From Bacteroidales bacterium (GTDB lineage: Bacteria; Bacteroidota; Bacteroidia; Bacteroidales; 4572-128): a DNA stretch of 32,909 nt. The DNA lies in the NCBI GenBank assembly GCA_029938235.1, contig JAOZVH010000007.1:1-32909 (forward strand). The letters are read 5' to 3'. The notes beneath the pieces are model-generated. The model had not been told where the DNA came from. It saw only the letters and a program-made list of their open reading frames with translations, and did not search any database. This document shows, piece after piece, positions 28,661-32,909 of this stretch. Every line of letters begins with the position of its first letter. Positions within the stretch are counted from its first letter, which is position 1. Made by a program: the position numbers and the translations under genes.

Positions 28661-30723
28661 AAAATTTTATATTCCACTCTTCTATTTAATTGACGACCTT
28701 CTTTAGTATTATTATCGGCAATTGCTTGCTTATAAGCATAACCTTTAAACTCTAAACGACCTTTTGAAATTCCATTTTTTATTAAATAATTAACAACTGA
28801 TTTTGCTCGGTCATTTGATAATTTTTCGTTATAAGAAAGTGAACCAACATTATCAGTATGTCCAGAAATTTCTATTCTAATTTTTGGATGATCATTTAAA
28901 ACTTTTAAAAGACGATTTAATTCAGTTTTCGAAGCATCGCGAAGCGAAGATTTCGCAGTGTCAAAAAATACATTTCTAAGAATAATTTTCACCCCTTTTT
29001 CTAACTTTTTTAAACCAATATTTTTTACAATTTCTTGATAATTAGAAGTTTCTGGAATATCAAAATTTTCTGAATGGAATAAATAATTTTCTGATTTTAT
29101 TGCAATTCCATAATTTTTTCCCGAAGGCAAAGAAATTAAATATTTTCCAGTTTTGCTGTTAGATATGAAATTTGCAATTACTTCATTTTTATCATTATCA
29201 ACTATTTCTATAGTTGCTCCGATAGGAATTTCTGTTTTTTCGTCAAAAACTATCCCTTTTAAAATTGTTAATCTTGCAGTTTGAATTTCTATTTTCTGCT
29301 CTATTATTGTTTCCGGAAGCGATTTTTCTAAACACGCAAGTAAATTATCTTCGCTGCTTTGCAAAAGTGGTTTTTCTGGTCCGAGAAAAGTTATAATATA
29401 AATATCCTGTCCACCAAAACCATCTTTTTTCTCCGAAGAATAATATGCTTTTTTTCCATTTGCCGCCATAACCATAAAAATATCATCGCCAGTTGTATTA
29501 ATGGGATAACCAAGATTTTCAGGTTTAGACCATTTTCCATCTTTACCTTTTACAGATTTAAAAATATCAAAACCTCCCATAGATGTATGTCCAGTTGAGC
29601 TAAAATAAATTGTTCTTCCATCTGGATGCAGAAAAACACTTCTCTCATCATATTTTGTATTTATCACATTACCAATGTTTTGAATGTTTTTCCATTTACC
29701 TTTTTCGTTTATCGTACTTTTAAAAATATCATGTTTGCCAAAATTATTTTCTTCATTATTACTAACAAAAAATAAATTTTTTCCGTCCGGAGAAAAAGAA
29801 ATATATTCTTCATGAGCCTTAGAATTTATGCCTTTTAAAGCTTTAGGTTTACTCCATTTTTCACCTTCCATTCGACAAAAATAAAGATCACCTCCTCTTT
29901 TCAAACCGTCAAAAATAAATAAACCCTGTCCGTCATTTTGAATTCCAACTGTTGCATTATTTTCATCATTATTTAATGGTTTTCCAGCATTTACAGATTT
30001 TTGCCAAACACCATTCAAATTATGAGAAATATAAATATCTTCATAAAAACGTCCGTCAGAAGCAATTTGACCACCCTTAGTGTCCGCTCGTCTGGAAGTG
30101 AAAAATAAAATACTTTCATCAGCAGAAATAAATGGACAATAATCATCAAACTTAGAATTTACATTTTCACCAATATTGTCAATAAAAACACGAACTGGAT
30201 TTTTTAAAAATTTTTTACCATTAGAACATTCAAAAATTTTTTTTTCTAAAATTTCCACATTTTTTTTCAAATTTTTTTCACTTAGAGAATTTTTATAAGA
30301 TTTGTATTTTTCTATTGCTCTATCAAACTCATAATTAAAATGATACGCCTGAGCCATCAAAAATAAAATATCCTCAGCAACTTCTGTATTTTTTTCATAA
30401 GACTTTTCCAAAAATTTTATACTTTTTATTTTTTCATTAGATTGCAAATAACAAGCACCTATTTTATAAGATAATTCTGCAGTATGAGAATTATAATTAT
30501 TTGCTTTCAAATAATGTTTCAAAGCTAAAACATAAGCCGCTTTATTTCCCAAAGAAAAATAATATTCTCCATCTTCTATATCTTGCCATGCTTTTTTAAA
30601 AGCTTTTTTATCTGACTTATCCTTAATTTCTTTTTTGAAAAATTTTTTTTTAATGATAATATGTTCTTGCGAAAGAATTACATTAGGAAATAATAAGAAT
30701 AAAATAAATATTTTTAATTTCAT
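28657..30723 (-). CDS. OmpA-family protein with TPR-like, PD40 (WD40-like) and peptidoglycan-binding domains
   Basis: Signal peptide; repeated FSPDGKNLFFVSNNE / LHPDGRTIYFSSTGHTSMGGFDIF / GKKAYYSSEKKDGFGGQDIY; C-terminal RIEISGHTDNVGSLSYNEKLSNDRAKSVVNYLIKNGI. Confidence 0.92.
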   Translation of the reverse strand: MKLKIFILFLLFPNVILSQEHIIIKKKFFKKEIKDKSDKKAFKKAWQDIEDGEYYFSLGNKAAYVLALKHYLKANNYNSHTAELSYKIGACYLQSNEKIKSIKFLEKSYEKNTEVAEDILFLMAQAYHFNYEFDRAIEKYKSYKNSLSEKNLKKNVEILEKKIFECSNGKKFLKNPVRVFIDNIGENVNSKFDDYCPFISADESILFFTSRRADTKGGQIASDGRFYEDIYISHNLNGVWQKSVNAGKPLNNDENNATVGIQNDGQGLFIFDGLKRGGDLYFCRMEGEKWSKPKALKGINSKAHEEYISFSPDGKNLFFVSNNEENNFGKHDIFKSTINEKGKWKNIQNIGNVINTKYDERSVFLHPDGRTIYFSSTGHTSMGGFDIFKSVKGKDGKWSKPENLGYPINTTGDDIFMVMAANGKKAYYSSEKKDGFGGQDIYIITFLGPEKPLLQSSEDNLLACLEKSLPETIIEQKIEIQTARLTILKGIVFDEKTEIPIGATIEIVDNDKNEVIANFISNSKTGKYLISLPSGKNYGIAIKSENYLFHSENFDIPETSNYQEIVKNIGLKKLEKGVKIILRNVFFDTAKSSLRDASKTELNRLLKVLNDHPKIRIEISGHTDNVGSLSYNEKLSNDRAKSVVNYLIKNGISKGRLEFKGYAYKQAIADNNTKEGRQLNRRVEYKIL

Positions 30724-30739
30724 ATTAAATTTTTATTTA

Positions 30740-30747
30740 CAAACATA
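30740..30747 (-). promoter_or_regulatory. TAnnTTTG-like -7 box (TATGTTTG) before the OmpA-family gene
   Basis: caaacata on the plus strand, 16 nt upstream of the start codon at 30723. Confidence 0.4.
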
Positions 30748-30854
30748 AAAAATTTTTTTCAAAAAAAAACGATAATTTTTCAAAAAAATTTTTTTCAAAA
30801 AAATGACGTTTTTTGAAAAAAAATTTTTTAATTTTTAAAAAATAAAAAAACAAA

Positions 30855-32648
30855 ATGAAAATTTCCCTTCTGTTAAAATCTTTGAAATTTAAAATGATAG
30901 CATATTTTTTAATTATTCCAATAATGGTATTTTTTCTTTATATTGCGAATACTTTTTGGATAGCTTCACAACAATTGGAAAAAGAAGCAAAATATTCTAT
31001 GGAAGGAAAAGAAATTTATTCAAGGAATTCTATTTTTTTATATAAAAAGAGATTTCAGGAAAAATCCATTGCTTATGTCAGAGATGCAAAATTATTTTAT
31101 CTGTTAAAATTTTTTATGAAATATCCACTGATAGAAGTTTTAAAAGAAGATAAAAAGAAAAATAATTTAAAAGATTTCATTATTTATAAAAATGATAAGG
31201 ATAGTTTTTTTATTTCTGCTGATAATGACACAACTCAAAATTACAAATTAGAATATATTAAAATTTTAAAAAATAAAGATGAATATACTTATTTACAAAA
31301 ACTTAATGGTAAAATCGTTATCGTAAGTATTGTACGAATAGAAGATAAAAATAATAAATATCTTTCTCACGCAATTATTACTAAGGAATTAGACATAACA
31401 GATTTTTTTGTAAATTCTGTACTTTTATCAAAAAATAAAATTCAGTCTGTTTCCCAAAAAGCAAGCGATTTGGAAAATTTTATTAAAGAAAAAAAGAATA
31501 CAATCAATTTTACAGAAAATTTACAAGCGATAGATCATTTTTATATAAATTCAATTTTTATAAAAGATAAAGATGATAAATTAATTGGGAAATTAGTTTT
31601 CGGTGAAAATTTTTATAAGCGTTATATTTATAATTTAAAACAAATTTTATATTTAATTCCTGTTTTTATTTTTTTACTCGGAGCATTAATATTTGTAGGT
31701 TATTATCTTGGAAGTGATATTGCAAATCCTATTATAGAAATGTCAAAAATTTCGCAAAATATTTCTCTGGGTAAAATAAAAATTTTTCCCTACAAAAAAA
31801 CCAAAAAAATAAGAAATGATGAAATTGGAATTTTATATAAGAATTTCAAAATTATGGTTGAGAGTTTTTTTAAAACTCAGAGAGATTTAAGAAAACTTCA
31901 TAATAATTTGGAAAATGAAATTAAAAAAGCAATAAAAGAAATTAGAGAAAAGGACCACATGTTGATTAAACAGTCAAAACAAGCGGCTATGGGCGAAATG
32001 ATAGGAAATATTGCTCACCAATGGCGACAACCTTTAAATGCAATAGGAATTATTATTCAAAATATAGAAGACGCTTATGAATTTGAAGAATTAGATGAAA
32101 AATATCTCGAGAAACAAGTGAAAAAAACTATGGAACTTATAGAATATATGTCTCAAACAATAGATGATTTTAGGAATTTTTTTAAAACAGACAAAGAAGA
32201 AAAAGAATTTTCTCTGGAAAAAATTATAAAAAATACTGTGCATCTTCTTGAAAGTAGTTTTGAAAGTTTACAAATAGAAATAATATTGGATATAAAAAAA
32301 GATGTAATTATAAAAGGTTTTCCAAATGAATATTCACAAGTTTTATTGAATATTTTAAGTAATGCAAAAGATGCAATCGCACCAGATAAAAACAAAAATA
32401 AATATGTAAAAATTAAATTACAAAAAGATAAAACAGGAAAATCAATATTAAAAATTTTTAATACTGGAAGACCAATCAGAAAAAATATTCTTGATAAAAT
32501 ATTTGACCCATATTTTACAACTAAACACGAAAGCGTTGGTACAGGGATAGGACTTTATATGTCAAAAACTATAATTGATAAAAATATGAAAGGAAATTTA
32601 TATGCAAATAATGTAAAAAATGGTGTAGAATTTACCATAGAAATTTAA
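30855..32648 (+). CDS. Membrane sensor histidine kinase (HAMP, HisKA-type, HATPase)
   Basis: Two TM segments flanking a sensor region; MGEMIGNIAHQWRQPLNAIG H-box; DPYFTTKHESVGTGIGLYMSKTIIDKN G-box. Confidence 0.92.
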   Translation: MKISLLLKSLKFKMIAYFLIIPIMVFFLYIANTFWIASQQLEKEAKYSMEGKEIYSRNSIFLYKKRFQEKSIAYVRDAKLFYLLKFFMKYPLIEVLKEDKKKNNLKDFIIYKNDKDSFFISADNDTTQNYKLEYIKILKNKDEYTYLQKLNGKIVIVSIVRIEDKNNKYLSHAIITKELDITDFFVNSVLLSKNKIQSVSQKASDLENFIKEKKNTINFTENLQAIDHFYINSIFIKDKDDKLIGKLVFGENFYKRYIYNLKQILYLIPVFIFLLGALIFVGYYLGSDIANPIIEMSKISQNISLGKIKIFPYKKTKKIRNDEIGILYKNFKIMVESFFKTQRDLRKLHNNLENEIKKAIKEIREKDHMLIKQSKQAAMGEMIGNIAHQWRQPLNAIGIIIQNIEDAYEFEELDEKYLEKQVKKTMELIEYMSQTIDDFRNFFKTDKEEKEFSLEKIIKNTVHLLESSFESLQIEIILDIKKDVIIKGFPNEYSQVLLNILSNAKDAIAPDKNKNKYVKIKLQKDKTGKSILKIFNTGRPIRKNILDKIFDPYFTTKHESVGTGIGLYMSKTIIDKNMKGNLYANNVKNGVEFTIEI

Positions 32649-32659
32649 ACTTTAATTGA

Positions 32660-32909
32660 AAATTAAAAAAAAATGTCATTTTGGGAGAAATTTTTTTGAA
32701 ATAAATTTGAAAAAAAATGCCATTTTTTGAGAAAAATTTTTTTTTTGAAATAAAAATTAAAAAAATTGCCGTTTTTGGAGAAAAATTTTTTTTGAAATAA
32801 AAATTAAAAAAATTGCCGTTTTTGGAGAAAAATTTATTATTTGAAATAAAAATTAAAAAAATTGCCGTTTTTGGAGAAAAATTTTTTTTTGAAATAAAAA
32901 TTAAAAAAA
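32660..32909 (+). repeat. Family-1 tandem array running off the right window edge
   Basis: attgccgtttttggagaaaaattttttttgaaataaaaattaaaaaa; clear unit starts 32765, 32812 and 32861, preceded by two diverged units. Confidence 0.88.

Noticed and set aside
28458-28706. 82-aa ORF with repeated KKRHFWKKFF / CKKNVIFGK peptides
   Set aside because: It is a direct translation of the non-coding tandem array; the same repeat makes overlapping ORFs in two frames.

Overview
AT-extreme window with Bacteroidota-like gene content: FeoA-FeoB fusion, Rho with a long charged N-terminal insert, LruC-domain lipoprotein, OmpA/PD40 protein and TAnnTTTG-like promoter boxes. I support 20 protein genes, mostly on the minus strand: CAP-domain protein, metG, a PD-(D/E)XK-like orphan, a DUF3352-like/MORN-repeat protein, a flippase-like protein-mnmA-tsaD cluster, guaA, a DUF2141 protein, a beta-barrel-like protein, rsmA with two tandem paralogous membrane proteins and thrC, two lipoproteins, a DUF486 protein, rho, feoB, an OmpA-family protein and a sensor histidine kinase. 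No rRNA, tRNA or CRISPR was recognised. The unusual content is intergenic. (1) A short AT-rich repeat family with the core AAAATTTT-N-N-CG-TTTTTT-GG-AAAAAATTTTTTT occurs in nearly every larger spacer. It forms locus-specific tandem arrays of about 43-56 bp period, sometimes switches orientation, and paired arms make long hairpins at gene 3' ends. (2) A MITE-like element of about 245 bp has about 33-bp terminal inverted repeats and internal TCATCGTGGACGATGA palindromes; one full copy lies between tsaD and guaA, and a partial copy is cut by the left window edge. (3) A second dispersed family (consensus roughly TTTTCACCGCACAATTATTCATAATAAATTTATAATG) has four copies, two of which bracket the DUF486 gene in inverted orientation. 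(4) A perfect 26-bp inverted repeat lies upstream of rho. (5) A small coding-like remnant abuts one of the arrays. All homology calls are from reading the sequence only; no database search was run.
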